From contig JBCCGK010000105.1 of the NCBI GenBank assembly GCA_039029315.1, positions 1 to 41,107 on the forward strand: 41,107 nucleotides of DNA, read 5' to 3'. The stretch is from JBCCCJ01 sp039029315. Lineage in GTDB: Bacteria > Bacteroidota > Bacteroidia > J057. Under the pieces are notes generated by a model. That model was not told the DNA's origin. It did not search any database and saw only the letters and a list, made by a program, of their open reading frames with translations. Position numbers and translations under genes: made by a program. Positions within the stretch are counted from its first letter, which is position 1, and each line of letters begins with the position of its first letter. Below, in pieces: positions 1 to 9,860 of the stretch.

Positions 1-38
1 AGAATTTTTATGGTGTATTTTTTTCTCAGGCAAGGCTC

Positions 39-75
39 TTTTTTGTTCTCATAGTGGTGCTATGAGAACAAAAAA
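39..75. terminator. Long hairpin, probable terminator at the window's left edge
   Basis: A perfect 16-bp inverted repeat (39-54 with 60-75) with a 5-base loop has T-rich and A-rich outer ends, so it can act as an intrinsic terminator on either strand. It lies downstream of the spondin-repeat gene, which is read on the minus strand and ends at 148. Confidence 0.7.
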
Positions 76-81
76 AGCCGC

Positions 82-138
82 AGAATGAGGAAAAAAGACG
101 CATACAAAAAATAAGTGACAGATGTTCAAACAGTCTCT
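82..138. repeat. Solo end of a MITE-like/IS-like element
   Basis: These 57 bases are identical, in the same orientation, to 11004-11060. They end in AAACAGTCTCT, the right terminal inverted repeat of the complete 82-bp copy at 10979-11060. The matching left end is not seen here and may lie left of the window or be lost. No transposase is present, so this is an IS end or a non-autonomous element. Confidence 0.75.
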
Positions 139-147
139 TAATTTAAC

Positions 148-2409
148 TTACCTTTTCAACAATAATTCACTTGCGACGCCAGCTTTGCCTCCATTTACAC
201 GAATGAGGTACAATCCTGGAGCAACTTGATTGCCACGCAGATCAGTTCCGTCCCACTGAAAATCATGTTGACCGGGCAGGAGGGATTCTGCTGTCTGTAA
301 CTGAGCTACCTTTTGGCCGCTGAGTGAAAAGATATCTACCCCTATCTTCATGCGTTCCTGCACATGAAGACGAATGGTGGCCTGCTCCTGAAATGGGTTT
401 GGAAAACTCACCAACTCCACCAAAGAAGTGTTGTCAGGACGGAGGGGATCAATGGAAGTTTGTGGTTCTGGCGTGATGATGACTCTGATAACTTCTTCAT
501 CATCAGGATACACAAAAGAGTCTGTGATCAATCTGACAAGACTATCGCTATCTACGGGACCGGTATTGGGGCCAGTTTGTCGAGGTGCTTGATTCATTCC
601 CACACCTGGTTGTTCATTCTCTTCTGTACCAGCGTCCCATAAGTCAAACATAGGGGTAACATCCCCGGAAACTGGCGTGCCATCCATATCGAAGAGCGGA
701 ATTCCGCTTCCATCAGGGGCATAGAACAGGTCATTGGACTGAACGAACATGGTCGCCAAACTCAGGTACATTCCGGGTGCCGCAGTAATGTTGAACTCGT
801 ATGCTGCACCGGGGAACAATGGTCCAGGACCGGCAGAGTCAACAGGGGTATTGAATACACCGGATGGGGTTCCCATTTTGGCTGCAAGCCAGGTCCCCAA
901 ATCACCAGCATTTCCATCTTCAGCAATGCCTTCCAATCCGAATCCATAATCCGCTTCTCCTACCGTGAACATCGGATCTGGTGTACTATGGATCGCCCAT
1001 GCGCCAGGAGCGAGAGGAACCGGAGCTGTGGTGGTGTCATTGATGAAGAGGGTGGTATCCCCTGAGACATTTTCAATTCTTACGGTGAAATTTACTTCTT
1101 CCAATGGCATGATGCTTACCTGAATCACATCCTCATCAGCAGGATAGGTATATCCATCATTCACCAATCTTACTGCAGTGCTAGTATCGGCAGCTCCAGT
1201 ATTGGGGCCGGATTGTCGAGGAGCCTGATTCACACCAATGCCCGGAATTTCATTCAGCTCTGTCCCTGCATCCCATAGATCAAACTGAGCTGTGATATCT
1301 CCACTGATCGGCATGCCACCTGCATCAAAGAGGTCGATGCCCATTCCATCAGGTGCATAAAAGAGATCATTGGATTGAACGAACATGGTGGCCAGACTGA
1401 GTTTGCCTGTGCTGCCAGAAGCAATCACGAATTCATATGCTTCACCAGGAGGCAAAGGACCTGGGCCCATGGCTCCTACAGGTACAGCAAAGGCTCCTCC
1501 TGTCATATTAGGAGCCAATTTCAAGACACCTGCCTGCATGCCGGGATTTCCGTCTTCTGCAATGCCTTCCAGACCATTTCCGAAGTCTGCCATGCCGACA
1601 GTGAACAAGGGATCATCTGTTCCATGCACAACGAATACACCTGGGGCCAACACAGCAGTGATGCCTGTTTGGCTGGCGACAGAGGCAGCAGACATAGAAG
1701 GATCTCCATCTTCGGCAATGCCTTCCAGGCCTTCTCCCCGGTCTTCCTCACCAACTGTGAAGAGAGGAGCTGGATCAGTATGTACAACAAATACGCCAGG
1801 AGCCAATGGAACTGGCGCCGTACCTCCGCCTGCCAGAGTTAGGGTCGTATCTGATGATACATTGGTGATGGTCGCAGTGAAAGATGTTCCGCCATTATGT
1901 GTCAGGGTAAACTGAATGACATCTTCATCTGCTGGATAGGTGAATCCATCATTGACAAGCCGAACCGTAGTATCCGGGTCAGCTGGTCCTGTATTGGGGC
2001 CGCTCTGTCTCGGCGCCTGATTCATTCCTTCTCCAGGACTTTCATTTTCTTCCGTGCCTGAATCCCAAAGATCCAGTTGGCTGGTCAGGTCACCAGATAC
2101 GGGCATGCCCATCATGTCATACAGGGCGATCCCGGCTTCATCCGGTCCATAGAACAGGTCATTGGATTGAACAAACATGGTCGCAAAACTCAGATAGCTG
2201 CCAGGGGCTGCATCGAAACTGAATTCATAAGAAGCACCCGGAAACAATGGACCAGGGCCAGTAGAATCCACAGGAGTATTGAACACACCGCTTTGAGAAA
2301 GCGGAAATGCTTGTCCAACATTCTCTACCCGAACCTTGAAAAAAGTCGGTTGAGAATAGGCCGTGAGGGTAAAAAACAATAATAATAAGGGTGAAAAATA
2401 ACGGAGCAT
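148..2409 (-). CDS. Secreted protein with three spondin-N-like repeats and a T9SS type A sorting domain
   Basis: A 753-aa exported protein starts with a hydrophobic signal peptide (residues 1-19, ending near AYSQ). Three related domains of about 150 residues (roughly 25-195, 300-465 and 500-655) each carry ATMFVQSNDLFY, a DLWD.GTE.NE block, MNQAPRQ.GPNTG and VRL..D.F.YP..E.VI, which I recognise as bacterial spondin_N repeats. A shortened GLEGIAEDG segment repeats between them. The last ~85 residues (SFPNPFQEQATI to GLYLIRVNGG) are a type A T9SS C-terminal sorting domain, so the protein should cross the outer membrane and be attached or released. Spondin-type domains suggest adhesion; no enzymatic motif is seen. 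It appears to be a single-gene unit. Confidence 0.85.
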   Translation of the reverse strand: MLRYFSPLLLLFFTLTAYSQPTFFKVRVENVGQAFPLSQSGVFNTPVDSTGPGPLFPGASYEFSFDAAPGSYLSFATMFVQSNDLFYGPDEAGIALYDMMGMPVSGDLTSQLDLWDSGTEENESPGEGMNQAPRQSGPNTGPADPDTTVRLVNDGFTYPADEDVIQFTLTHNGGTSFTATITNVSSDTTLTLAGGGTAPVPLAPGVFVVHTDPAPLFTVGEEDRGEGLEGIAEDGDPSMSAASVASQTGITAVLAPGVFVVHGTDDPLFTVGMADFGNGLEGIAEDGNPGMQAGVLKLAPNMTGGAFAVPVGAMGPGPLPPGEAYEFVIASGSTGKLSLATMFVQSNDLFYAPDGMGIDLFDAGGMPISGDITAQFDLWDAGTELNEIPGIGVNQAPRQSGPNTGAADTSTAVRLVNDGYTYPADEDVIQVSIMPLEEVNFTVRIENVSGDTTLFINDTTTAPVPLAPGAWAIHSTPDPMFTVGEADYGFGLEGIAEDGNAGDLGTWLAAKMGTPSGVFNTPVDSAGPGPLFPGAAYEFNITAAPGMYLSLATMFVQSNDLFYAPDGSGIPLFDMDGTPVSGDVTPMFDLWDAGTEENEQPGVGMNQAPRQTGPNTGPVDSDSLVRLITDSFVYPDDEEVIRVIITPEPQTSIDPLRPDNTSLVELVSFPNPFQEQATIRLHVQERMKIGVDIFSLSGQKVAQLQTAESLLPGQHDFQWDGTDLRGNQVAPGLYLIRVNGGKAGVASELLLKR

Positions 2410-2662
2410 AAAACTACATTTGTGATTGAGATTAGGAAGAAATAGCGGTTTGTCAAATCTTCAATCACAAGATTAGTTCATATATGCCCTGTCAAGCATC
2501 ACAGCGATGTGATATTTATATCACAAATTCATAAACGTCATACAATGGCCTCACCATTAGCTTTTTATGCCTTCTCAGGATTGTCCCAGGCTTGCTTGTT
2601 TGATACATTTGGGGCCCGGGATAGCAGGGGTGAAGAGCCGAAATGTCAGAAAGCGCGCTCCC

Positions 2663-3079
2663 TTACTTTGCCCAATAGTCAACGACCAAAACTTTGTCCA
2701 GATGTGGTCCTAACACTTTGCCAAAGGCTTTGTGGTCAGGGTGGGGCAAATAAGTGGCCCGATCCTCTTCACTCTTGAAACTCAGGAAAAAACAATGTGT
2801 GAATCCGTCTTGCAATCCTTCGGGGCTGTTGTCTGTTCCCCACTCAAAAGCGTGTATTGAAGGAATCTTCTCAGGAAGAGCTGCGAAAGCGTCGATGACC
2901 GATTGCACATCCGCTTCAGAGGATTCATCCTTGAATTTGAACATGACCACATGGCGAAGCAGTGGAGCTGAGGACTCTTCCATAACAGGTGTTTGAGGTT
3001 CTGAAGATTCTGGTGAGGAAGTAGCCTGGTTGCAGGCGATGAAAATGACAGGGAGTAGGAGGAAAAATAGATTTTTCAT
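2663..3079 (-). CDS. Dabb-domain (stress-responsive A/B barrel) lipoprotein
   Basis: This 138-aa protein begins with a lipoprotein signal (hydrophobic residues 4-14, lipobox ending FIAC at Cys16). A Ser/Pro/Glu-rich linker precedes a Dabb domain from about residue 40: LLRHVVMFKFKDE at its start, LPEKIPSIHAFEWGTDNS in the middle and YLPHPDHKAFG followed by VLVVDYWAK at the end, which are family hallmarks. Dabb proteins form dimeric alpha+beta barrels; many have no known reaction. It would sit in the periplasm, anchored by lipid. The TPR gene upstream on the same strand begins at 4222 and ends 54 bp before this start, so the two may be co-transcribed. Confidence 0.85.
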   Translation of the reverse strand: MKNLFFLLLPVIFIACNQATSSPESSEPQTPVMEESSAPLLRHVVMFKFKDESSEADVQSVIDAFAALPEKIPSIHAFEWGTDNSPEGLQDGFTHCFFLSFKSEEDRATYLPHPDHKAFGKVLGPHLDKVLVVDYWAK

Positions 3080-3133
3080 GAATGTAAGAAGTTGTGAAGT
3101 GAGAAGGAGAAATTGTACGAGCAGATTGGCCGT

Positions 3134-4222
3134 TTATCGTCGTCCAATCACCTCTTGAAAACGTTCTTCCTGCTGGTAGGGGGCAAAGGCAGGTTCCATC
3201 ATGACTTCCACAATATCCTCGTAATAGTGATCAATCGCAAGACGAAGAAAATGGTAGAAGGATTCACGATTTCCCTGGTCAGCATAGATTTCAGCCAGGG
3301 TGGCATATGCAATGGAATATTTGCCATCAACTGCAAGTGCAGCATTCGCATCAGCGATAGCAGCCTCATAATTGCCAGCTGCCCGATGGTGGGCTGCTCT
3401 GTTGTTGTAGGCAAGTGGATGCGGTTCCAGTTCCAGCGCGCGATTGTAGTCTTGCACTGCTCCTTCAGGATCTATGGCAGAGCGAATCACTCCCCGATCT
3501 ATGTAATGTCCAGCTTTGTGAGGAACCAAATCAATCAGACGATCATATTCCTGAATGGCCGATTCAATCTGCCCCATTTCCTGAAAGCATTGTGATCGCC
3601 AGATATAGAGTTCCTGTAAGCGAGGTAACAATTCTTGTGCTCGCCCAAAATCTGCAACAGCAGCTTCAAAATTTGGCGGACGATTCCGAAAATGACTCAC
3701 CCCTCGTAACAAATAGGTTTCTGTATCATCACTTTGTTCGAGGACTTTGGAAAAATAATAAATGGCTCGATCATACGCCTCCTCTTTGCTGAGGACCTGA
3801 CCCATGAACTTATGTGCGCTGATATTGGTAGGATCCAGGCTGAGTACCTGAGAAAAATCAGCTTTGGCTTCACGCGAATATCGACCAAACTTACTGTTGA
3901 GATACATGCGCCCTCTCACCAGATAGTATAAGGGTTGATGTGGTTGGGCATCGATGGCTTGTTCAAAATCTTCCAGAATCTGATGGAAAATATCCGGGTC
4001 TTCAAATGCTCTGGCCTCATCGTCATACATCAGTGCAGAACCTCTTAGAAGATAGAGTTGGGAGAGTTCATCTGGCTCAATCCATTGCTCTCCTTTGGCT
4101 TCTTCGATCAGGTAAATCGCACGACTCAAGTATTCATAGGCAGGTTCATAATCCCTCGATTCGTAGAGGGCTTTTCCTTCTTCGATGTGTCGAAACAGTT
4201 GGTTCTTAAGATTTTGTTGCAT
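3134..4222 (-). CDS. Tetratricopeptide repeat (TPR) protein
   Basis: This 362-aa protein lacks a signal peptide and is built almost entirely of TPR-type helical hairpins. Typical motifs are YLVRGRMYLNSKFGRY, ADFSQVLSLDPTNISAHK, YDRAIYYFSKVLEQ, YLLRGVSHFRNR, AIQEYDRLIDLVPHKAGHYIDRG and YNRALELEPHPLAYNNRAAHH, giving about eight repeats. TPR arrays are protein-binding scaffolds; no catalytic domain is seen, so the partner is unknown. It is probably cytoplasmic. It ends 54 bp before the Dabb lipoprotein on the same strand and is divergent from the glycosyltransferase gene that starts at 4394. Confidence 0.85.
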   Translation of the reverse strand: MQQNLKNQLFRHIEEGKALYESRDYEPAYEYLSRAIYLIEEAKGEQWIEPDELSQLYLLRGSALMYDDEARAFEDPDIFHQILEDFEQAIDAQPHQPLYYLVRGRMYLNSKFGRYSREAKADFSQVLSLDPTNISAHKFMGQVLSKEEAYDRAIYYFSKVLEQSDDTETYLLRGVSHFRNRPPNFEAAVADFGRAQELLPRLQELYIWRSQCFQEMGQIESAIQEYDRLIDLVPHKAGHYIDRGVIRSAIDPEGAVQDYNRALELEPHPLAYNNRAAHHRAAGNYEAAIADANAALAVDGKYSIAYATLAEIYADQGNRESFYHFLRLAIDHYYEDIVEVMMEPAFAPYQQEERFQEVIGRR

Positions 4223-4340
4223 ATCCCCGAGCTAGTTGAAAAGATAAAGGTACAAAGGCTGTTGCACAATTTATCCACATTTGGGGGAGGGAGGAATCAA
4301 TATTTATCCACCATTCTGATAACTAACCCTCCATTTTGTC

Positions 4341-4348
4341 TATATTTG
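4341..4348 (+). promoter_or_regulatory. Bacteroidota-type -7 promoter box
   Basis: TATATTTG matches the Bacteroidota consensus TAnnTTTG and lies about 46 bases upstream of the glycosyltransferase ATG at 4394. A good -33 TTTG is not obvious. Confidence 0.5.
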
Positions 4349-4393
4349 TAGCGATTTTTCAGGCATTTTAGGCCATAATAGTCGGATTTGTTG

Positions 4394-5890
4394 ATGTCGA
4401 CACAATTTTCCAAAAGTGCGTGGCTGAGCCGTTGGATTCCGGCTGGCTTCTTTCTGTTGACCATATATTTTCCATTGTTTTTGCACCTGGGCACCGAACC
4501 AGTCAAGAACTTTGATGAATCCTTGTTTGCCTGTCGAGCCTTTAGTATTGCGTATTATGGTGAATATCTCTGCAACTTTCGCGATCTTCCGCAAGGCCCC
4601 TCTGCTTCTAATACCAAACCTCCGCTGATCAGTTATGTTCAAGCATTATCTTTTCATATGCTTGGTTATAATGAACTGGCCTTGAGATTGCCCATTGCAA
4701 TCAGTGCAGTGATGCTGATTTGGGTATTCATTGCATTTGGAAAACGGGAATTTGGCTCTCCGACCTTTGGCTATCTGTGTGGGTTGGTGTTGGTTACTTC
4801 CAGAGGATTTGTGGATGTACACCTTAGCCGGACAGGAGATCATGATGTCCCCCTGGCTTTATTTGGCTTGATTTTTTTACTTTCCGTTTATCGCTACCTG
4901 GATTCTGAGCGAACCGAAAAAAAATATCTGCTTCTGCTCACTCTCATGCTGATCCTGATGGCATTGACCAAAGGAGTGGCAGGACTATTCTTTGGTCCGG
5001 GCATAATTATGTATGCCCTATACAAGCGACAACTGATTCCCCTGCTCCGGGACAAATATACCTGGCTGGCCATCGGCATATATCTCCTGGCCATCGGCGG
5101 CTTCTACTTGTTTCGGCATCTGGACTGCCCGGAATTCCTCGACAGAATGTGGAAATACGAGATGGGTGGACATTATGGAAAAACCCGAGATTCTCATGAT
5201 CATCCCTGGTACTGGTATTTTTACAATTGGTATATCGGGAGGTTTCCCTGGCTTCCACTGATCCCGCTGGGCATAGGAATGATGCTCCTGAATCGGTTTC
5301 GATATATGCGCGATTTGGGGGTGTTGTTATTGATCAGCTTTGTGACATATATGGCCGTTATCTCCAACTCCCAAACCAAACTCCTCTGGTATGATGCTTC
5401 CGTCTATCCGATCATGACCTTCTGGGTAGCCTGGGTACTCTTTATGCTGTTTCAGGGCCTCAAACATCATCTTGGACCTTTGAGTATGGGTAAAAATTAT
5501 CTCCTGGCTATTCTGTTCGTTGTGGGAATATTTGTGTTTCCTTATCGAGATATTATGCAGAAAGTATATCTCCCCGAAGATGTTCATTATGTGCCAGAGA
5601 GATATGGACTTACGATCAAGGAGGCAGAGCGATTGCTTCCTGATCTCAAAGAATACTGTATCCTTCATATTGGCCAATCCACACATATTCTGTTCTATCA
5701 GTTGGTCTATAATAACCTCAAGAATTACAGAATCAAACGCTATCGTTCTCCCGAATCGGTCAAGGTAGGAGAAACCATTATGGTCTGTCAGACCAATGTA
5801 AAAAAACGCTTGATGAAAGAGTATGAATACAAATTTGTATTGGGAACCAAAAATAACTGTGTCCTGATTCATTTGGACAAGAGAAAATAG
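4394..5890 (+). CDS. GT39/ArnT-like integral membrane glycosyltransferase
   Basis: A 498-aa polytopic protein. I chose ATG 4394 (MSTQFSK) over two in-frame TTG codons just before it. The first membrane helix (about residues 12-32) is followed by NFDESLFACRAFSIAYYGEY, where the Asp-Glu pair matches the catalytic acidic residue in the first extracytoplasmic loop of GT39/GT83 enzymes, then by TKPPLISYVQALSF, a family signature. Roughly ten further hydrophobic segments follow up to about residue 400, then a soluble C-terminal domain. Such enzymes move a sugar from a polyprenyl phosphate onto lipid or protein on the outer face of the inner membrane. The acceptor cannot be told from context. A short gap (31 bp) separates it from the PLD gene. 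Confidence 0.85.
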   Translation: MSTQFSKSAWLSRWIPAGFFLLTIYFPLFLHLGTEPVKNFDESLFACRAFSIAYYGEYLCNFRDLPQGPSASNTKPPLISYVQALSFHMLGYNELALRLPIAISAVMLIWVFIAFGKREFGSPTFGYLCGLVLVTSRGFVDVHLSRTGDHDVPLALFGLIFLLSVYRYLDSERTEKKYLLLLTLMLILMALTKGVAGLFFGPGIIMYALYKRQLIPLLRDKYTWLAIGIYLLAIGGFYLFRHLDCPEFLDRMWKYEMGGHYGKTRDSHDHPWYWYFYNWYIGRFPWLPLIPLGIGMMLLNRFRYMRDLGVLLLISFVTYMAVISNSQTKLLWYDASVYPIMTFWVAWVLFMLFQGLKHHLGPLSMGKNYLLAILFVVGIFVFPYRDIMQKVYLPEDVHYVPERYGLTIKEAERLLPDLKEYCILHIGQSTHILFYQLVYNNLKNYRIKRYRSPESVKVGETIMVCQTNVKKRLMKEYEYKFVLGTKNNCVLIHLDKRK

Positions 5891-5921
5891 GTCGCCCGCA
5901 TGTTATCCTAACTTATGTGAT

Positions 5922-6599
5922 ATGTCAGAACTCGAACAACTGTTACAGCAAACCCTTGAGGATGAGATTTTTACCCGAGAAGAGCGATCAAGCTTGCGTA
6001 AATATGTAAGAGAAACAACACTTCCGGTCAATGCACTCGGGGCCCTTCGCAGCAAGATATTTGAGATGGTTGAGGAACAGATCACAGATACCAAGGCCCT
6101 AAAACTCTTGAATTGGCTCAAGGAAGCCAACAAAATCCTTCTGCCGCGAGATACTTCCTCTGGCTCCAAACAAAAAGTATTGTTCAGTCCGGGAGAGGCT
6201 TGCCGAAATGCGATCATCGCACATATGAGGCAGTGCCGTCGAAAGATGGATATCTGTGTATTTACCATCAGCGATGACTTGATCTCAAGAGAGATCGAGC
6301 GGTGTCACCGAAGGGGGATACAGGTTCGAATCATCTCAGACAATGACAAAAGCTTTGATCGTGGTTCTGACATCGAACGCCTGGACCGGCTTGGCATTCC
6401 TGTGAGAGTAGATCCCGATCCCGATCATATGCACCACAAGTTCGCAGTATTTGACAAACATTATGTTCTCACAGGAAGTTATAACTGGACAAGGAGTGCT
6501 GCTGAAAGAAATGAAGAAAACATACTTATTACCAATAACACGGATACTATACAATCTTTCCAAAGCAAATTTGACCAGCTTTGGCATGACTTTGCATAA
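5922..6599 (+). CDS. Phospholipase D-like (single HKD) nuclease/phosphodiesterase
   Basis: This 225-aa soluble protein has a helical N-terminus (about 1-80) and a PLD domain from about residue 85. The motif HHKFAVFD followed by GSYNWTRSAAERNEEN is the single H-x-K-x4-D motif with the trailing GS(x)N(x)T block typical of the Nuc/MitoPLD group, which acts as a dimer on DNA, RNA or cardiolipin. There is no signal peptide. It follows the glycosyltransferase by 31 bp and precedes the MMPL transporter by 54 bp, all on the plus strand. The substrate is not predictable from sequence. Confidence 0.85.
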   Translation: MSELEQLLQQTLEDEIFTREERSSLRKYVRETTLPVNALGALRSKIFEMVEEQITDTKALKLLNWLKEANKILLPRDTSSGSKQKVLFSPGEACRNAIIAHMRQCRRKMDICVFTISDDLISREIERCHRRGIQVRIISDNDKSFDRGSDIERLDRLGIPVRVDPDPDHMHHKFAVFDKHYVLTGSYNWTRSAAERNEENILITNNTDTIQSFQSKFDQLWHDFA

Positions 6600-6653
6600 G
6601 GACAATCTTTATGAGGTTTGCACAGCCGCAGGAATGCTAGATAGAAACTGTTC

Positions 6654-8930
6654 ATGAACCTGATTTTACGAAACAAATATTCCCTCCTCCTCCTGATTGC
6701 GATTGGTACTGTGTTGTTCGCTATAGGGATTACTTCCCTTCGAATCAACTTCAGCTTTGAGGACTTCTACACCAAGGATGATGAGGAGTTCGTGTATTAT
6801 GCTGCTTTTCAGGATTTGTTCTATGAGGATCAGAATTATATGATCTATCTGGCCCTGCAAAGCCCCTCGGAAGATATTTTTGATCTGGATTTTTTGCAAA
6901 AATCGGATGCAGTCTTCGAGCAAATTGGAGCATTGGCAGGGATAGATTCCCTGATCAGTGGTACGCGCTTTCCGCAGATAAAACGCAGAGGACTTTCCTT
7001 TTCCAGCCAGCCCTACCTTCAATTTGAGAGTGAGGAAGCGATAGCAGCATCACAAGATCGGATTTCGGAAGACAGCAGCATGATTGGCTTGTTCATAACA
7101 AGAGATAAGCAATATATCTGTGGGTATGTGTTCATCGATCAAGAGATTTTTGACAAACGGGAGCGAGACTACTTGAGTGAAAAGATCCTCTCCACACTGG
7201 ATGAGTCAGGCTATGAATACATTGTCTCGGGGATTCCATTTATCCGCACGCGCTATGTCGAAGTGATTGGACAGGAACTGGCCATCTTTTTGAGTTTGTC
7301 GGTGGTGCTGATCCTGTCGATTTTGTTTTTGACCTATCGCAATTTCTGGGGAGTTATGATCCCTACGGCCGCCATCCTGATCTCCTTGGTCTGGATTCTG
7401 GGACTCATGGGAGCAACCGGAAAAAGCATCAATTTGATTAGCAACTTGATGATTCCAATCATTTTTGTGGTGGGGACCTCAGATGTTGTGCACCTGATTA
7501 CAAAGTACCTGCGGCAGGTTCGTTCTGGAATCTCTCGCGAAGAAGCCATGCAAGTCACCTTGAAGGAGATTGGGATGGCATTGTTTCTGACGAGTTTGAC
7601 AACCTCTATCGGATTTGCCTCCTTGTTGATCTCCCGGATTCCTCCTATTCGGGATTTTGGCCTATATGCTGCTATGGGAGTCATGTTTACCTTCTTGATC
7701 AGCATTGTTTTACTCCCCAATGCCCTGCTTTATTTTCGCCCGGACCACTTCATCCAGCCCAAGTCTCTGGATGCCAATCCGGTTTGGGACCGGTGGATGG
7801 ATGCCATATATGAGTTCACCAAGCATCACGCGAAACTTATTGCATTGGCTTTTGCAGGGATTCTGATCGCTAGCGGTATTTTGATCTTCTATATTCCGAC
7901 CGATACCTATCTGATTGAAGATATTGGAAAAAATGACCCAATACGGAAATCCATGGAGTTCTTTGAAGAGCAATCTTATGGACTTCGGCCCTTTGAAATG
8001 GGTATTCATGTCAAGCAAGAAGGGCAGCAGATCACAGATCAGGCCATCCTTGTGGAAATAGACAAAATGGAAAAATGGCTGGATGCCCAGGTTGATTTTA
8101 GCCCTTTCCTGTCTCCGGCATCTATTGTGAGGGAAGCCAATTATCTCTCGCATTTCAGCAGAGAAAGACACCGACGAATTCCCCAAAAACAGGAAGAAAT
8201 CGATGAACTTCTGGGACTGGCACAAATCAACGGAGGGCAGGAGTTGATTCGTCGAGTTGTGAGTGAGGATGGAAAAACAGGCCGAATCAGCTCTCGGATT
8301 CCCGATATGGGGACCGATGCTTTTCAGACCTTGTACACCCGACTTGATAGCTTTGTTCAGGTGAGTTGTGACACGACTTTGTTCAGATATCGGGCTACAG
8401 GTCATGCCTATCTGACTGAGCATAATCTCCAATACATTCGTCGGAGTCTGCTGGGGGGGCTGGGAATCGCCTTTGTGATTGTAGGCATTATCATGGGTTT
8501 GCTGTTTCGATCCTGGAAAATCCTGCTTATCAGTATGTTGCCCAATGTTATTCCCCTGATTTTGACAGGAGGTGTAATGGGATTGTTTGGCATTACCTTA
8601 ACCGCATCTACAGCTTTGGTGTTCGTGATTGCATTTGGGATTGCGGTAGATGATACCATTCATTTTCTTACACGCTATCGACTCGAAATGCAAAAGGGCA
8701 ATTCGATTGAGGAAGCCATACGAAATACTCTGCACGGAACAGGAAAGGCCATGATGATTACTTCGCTGATTCTGATGTCGGGCTTTGCGATCTTGTTGAC
8801 CTCCAGCTTTGGGGGGACTTGGGCGACAGGCATGTTCACAGCATTGACAATTGTGTTTGCCCTGCTGGCAGATCTGGTTCTATTGCCGATTTTGTTGCGT
8901 TGGAGTCATTCGACTAAGACGGACTCCTAG
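6654..8930 (+). CDS. MMPL/RND-superfamily membrane exporter
   Basis: A 758-aa protein with the two-fold RND layout: one N-terminal helix (about 8-28), a large extracytoplasmic domain (about 30-205), a five-helix bundle (about 207-365, containing VVGTSDVVHLITKY), then a second single helix (about 395-415), a second extracytoplasmic domain and a second bundle (about 600-755, containing FGIAVDDTIHFLTRY). The paired GTSD/AVDD motifs in the fourth helix of each half are the proton-relay positions of MMPL transporters. In Bacteroidota such proteins usually export lipids, hopanoid-type or aryl-polyene-related compounds; the cargo here is unknown. A 5-bp GGGCA/TGCCC hairpin lies just after the stop. 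Confidence 0.9.
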   Translation: MNLILRNKYSLLLLIAIGTVLFAIGITSLRINFSFEDFYTKDDEEFVYYAAFQDLFYEDQNYMIYLALQSPSEDIFDLDFLQKSDAVFEQIGALAGIDSLISGTRFPQIKRRGLSFSSQPYLQFESEEAIAASQDRISEDSSMIGLFITRDKQYICGYVFIDQEIFDKRERDYLSEKILSTLDESGYEYIVSGIPFIRTRYVEVIGQELAIFLSLSVVLILSILFLTYRNFWGVMIPTAAILISLVWILGLMGATGKSINLISNLMIPIIFVVGTSDVVHLITKYLRQVRSGISREEAMQVTLKEIGMALFLTSLTTSIGFASLLISRIPPIRDFGLYAAMGVMFTFLISIVLLPNALLYFRPDHFIQPKSLDANPVWDRWMDAIYEFTKHHAKLIALAFAGILIASGILIFYIPTDTYLIEDIGKNDPIRKSMEFFEEQSYGLRPFEMGIHVKQEGQQITDQAILVEIDKMEKWLDAQVDFSPFLSPASIVREANYLSHFSRERHRRIPQKQEEIDELLGLAQINGGQELIRRVVSEDGKTGRISSRIPDMGTDAFQTLYTRLDSFVQVSCDTTLFRYRATGHAYLTEHNLQYIRRSLLGGLGIAFVIVGIIMGLLFRSWKILLISMLPNVIPLILTGGVMGLFGITLTASTALVFVIAFGIAVDDTIHFLTRYRLEMQKGNSIEEAIRNTLHGTGKAMMITSLILMSGFAILLTSSFGGTWATGMFTALTIVFALLADLVLLPILLRWSHSTKTDS

Positions 8931-8996
8931 CCTGTAAAGGGCAGTCTTGCCCAAGGCGCTTTGTAGCTATCTGGAGCAAGAGGTGTGTGGCGATCC

Positions 8997-9860
8997 TTAT
9001 TTCAATCGCTCCACTTCAGCTTCCAATGCCAGGAGATCAGGCCAGTAGATCTGAAAAAAATCCTCCACATAGGGGCGGGTGTAGTGATAGCCGAGTTGCC
9101 ATTGGGTTTTGGCTTCGGTCAGGAGGGCAGTGGCAGTAGATGTATCTCCTTCCTGAAGGGCAATTTTCGCCAGCCAATACCGCAAGTTGGCATTTCGTTT
9201 GTCCAGTGACATAGCACGTTCAAATGCTGTTTTCGCCTGCTCCACCTTCTTCATGCGATAGAGCGTAATGCCCTGGTAGTAGAATCCTTTGGGATCAATG
9301 TAGTCAAATCCAGGACCATCCATTTCATGCTGAATGTATTTGTCCAAATAGAATAGTGCCTGATCCAGCCGATTGGTTTGAAGAAAGATGATCCCACGCA
9401 TGAAATCAACACTCATCGACTGAGGATAATCCACAAAGTCTGGGGTTAAAGTATCAGTCGCATTGAAGTCTGCCAGGGCGCGCTCATAATCCCGGTAGAA
9501 AAACAGATAGAGATAGCCGCGCCATCCTTGCCAGTCCACTGGGTCGAGTTCGGTAGCTTTCTTGTAGTATTCCTCAAATTCTACGGCAAATCCCCGTTTC
9601 AGGTAAGGAACGCCAATTTCTCGATGAATCGTCGCGTTCAAGGGATCATATTCCTGTGCTTCTTCCAAAATAAATTGCTGGGCAGCAGATCCCTGATAGT
9701 AGTTGAAGGCTCCCTTCATCATTCTTTGTGCGAGCTGTTCATGATCAGCGGCAGGAATCTCTTTCTGATACAGAGGTAGGCTTCCCTTTTGCTGGCAAGC
9801 ACACAGTGCAAGCAAGAGCAGGAGGGAGAGCTTAGGGAAGTAATTCAGTGATCTGGCCAT
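8997..9860 (-). CDS. TPR lipoprotein
   Basis: I place the start at ATG 9858-9860 (MARSLNYFPK), not an earlier in-frame ATG, because it gives a clean lipoprotein signal: hydrophobic LSLLLLLAL then lipobox LCAC. The mature part holds about five TPR units, for example YDPLNATIHREIGVPYLKRGF, YYKKATELDPVDWQGWRGYLYL, YYQGITLYRMKKVEQAKTAFERAMSLD and YWLAKIALQEGDTSTATALL. It is probably periplasmic and membrane-tethered. Its start overlaps the end of the upstream lipoprotein gene by 29 bp, so the two are likely translated from one mRNA. No catalytic motif is present. Confidence 0.8.
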   Translation of the reverse strand: MARSLNYFPKLSLLLLLALCACQQKGSLPLYQKEIPAADHEQLAQRMMKGAFNYYQGSAAQQFILEEAQEYDPLNATIHREIGVPYLKRGFAVEFEEYYKKATELDPVDWQGWRGYLYLFFYRDYERALADFNATDTLTPDFVDYPQSMSVDFMRGIIFLQTNRLDQALFYLDKYIQHEMDGPGFDYIDPKGFYYQGITLYRMKKVEQAKTAFERAMSLDKRNANLRYWLAKIALQEGDTSTATALLTEAKTQWQLGYHYTRPYVEDFFQIYWPDLLALEAEVERLK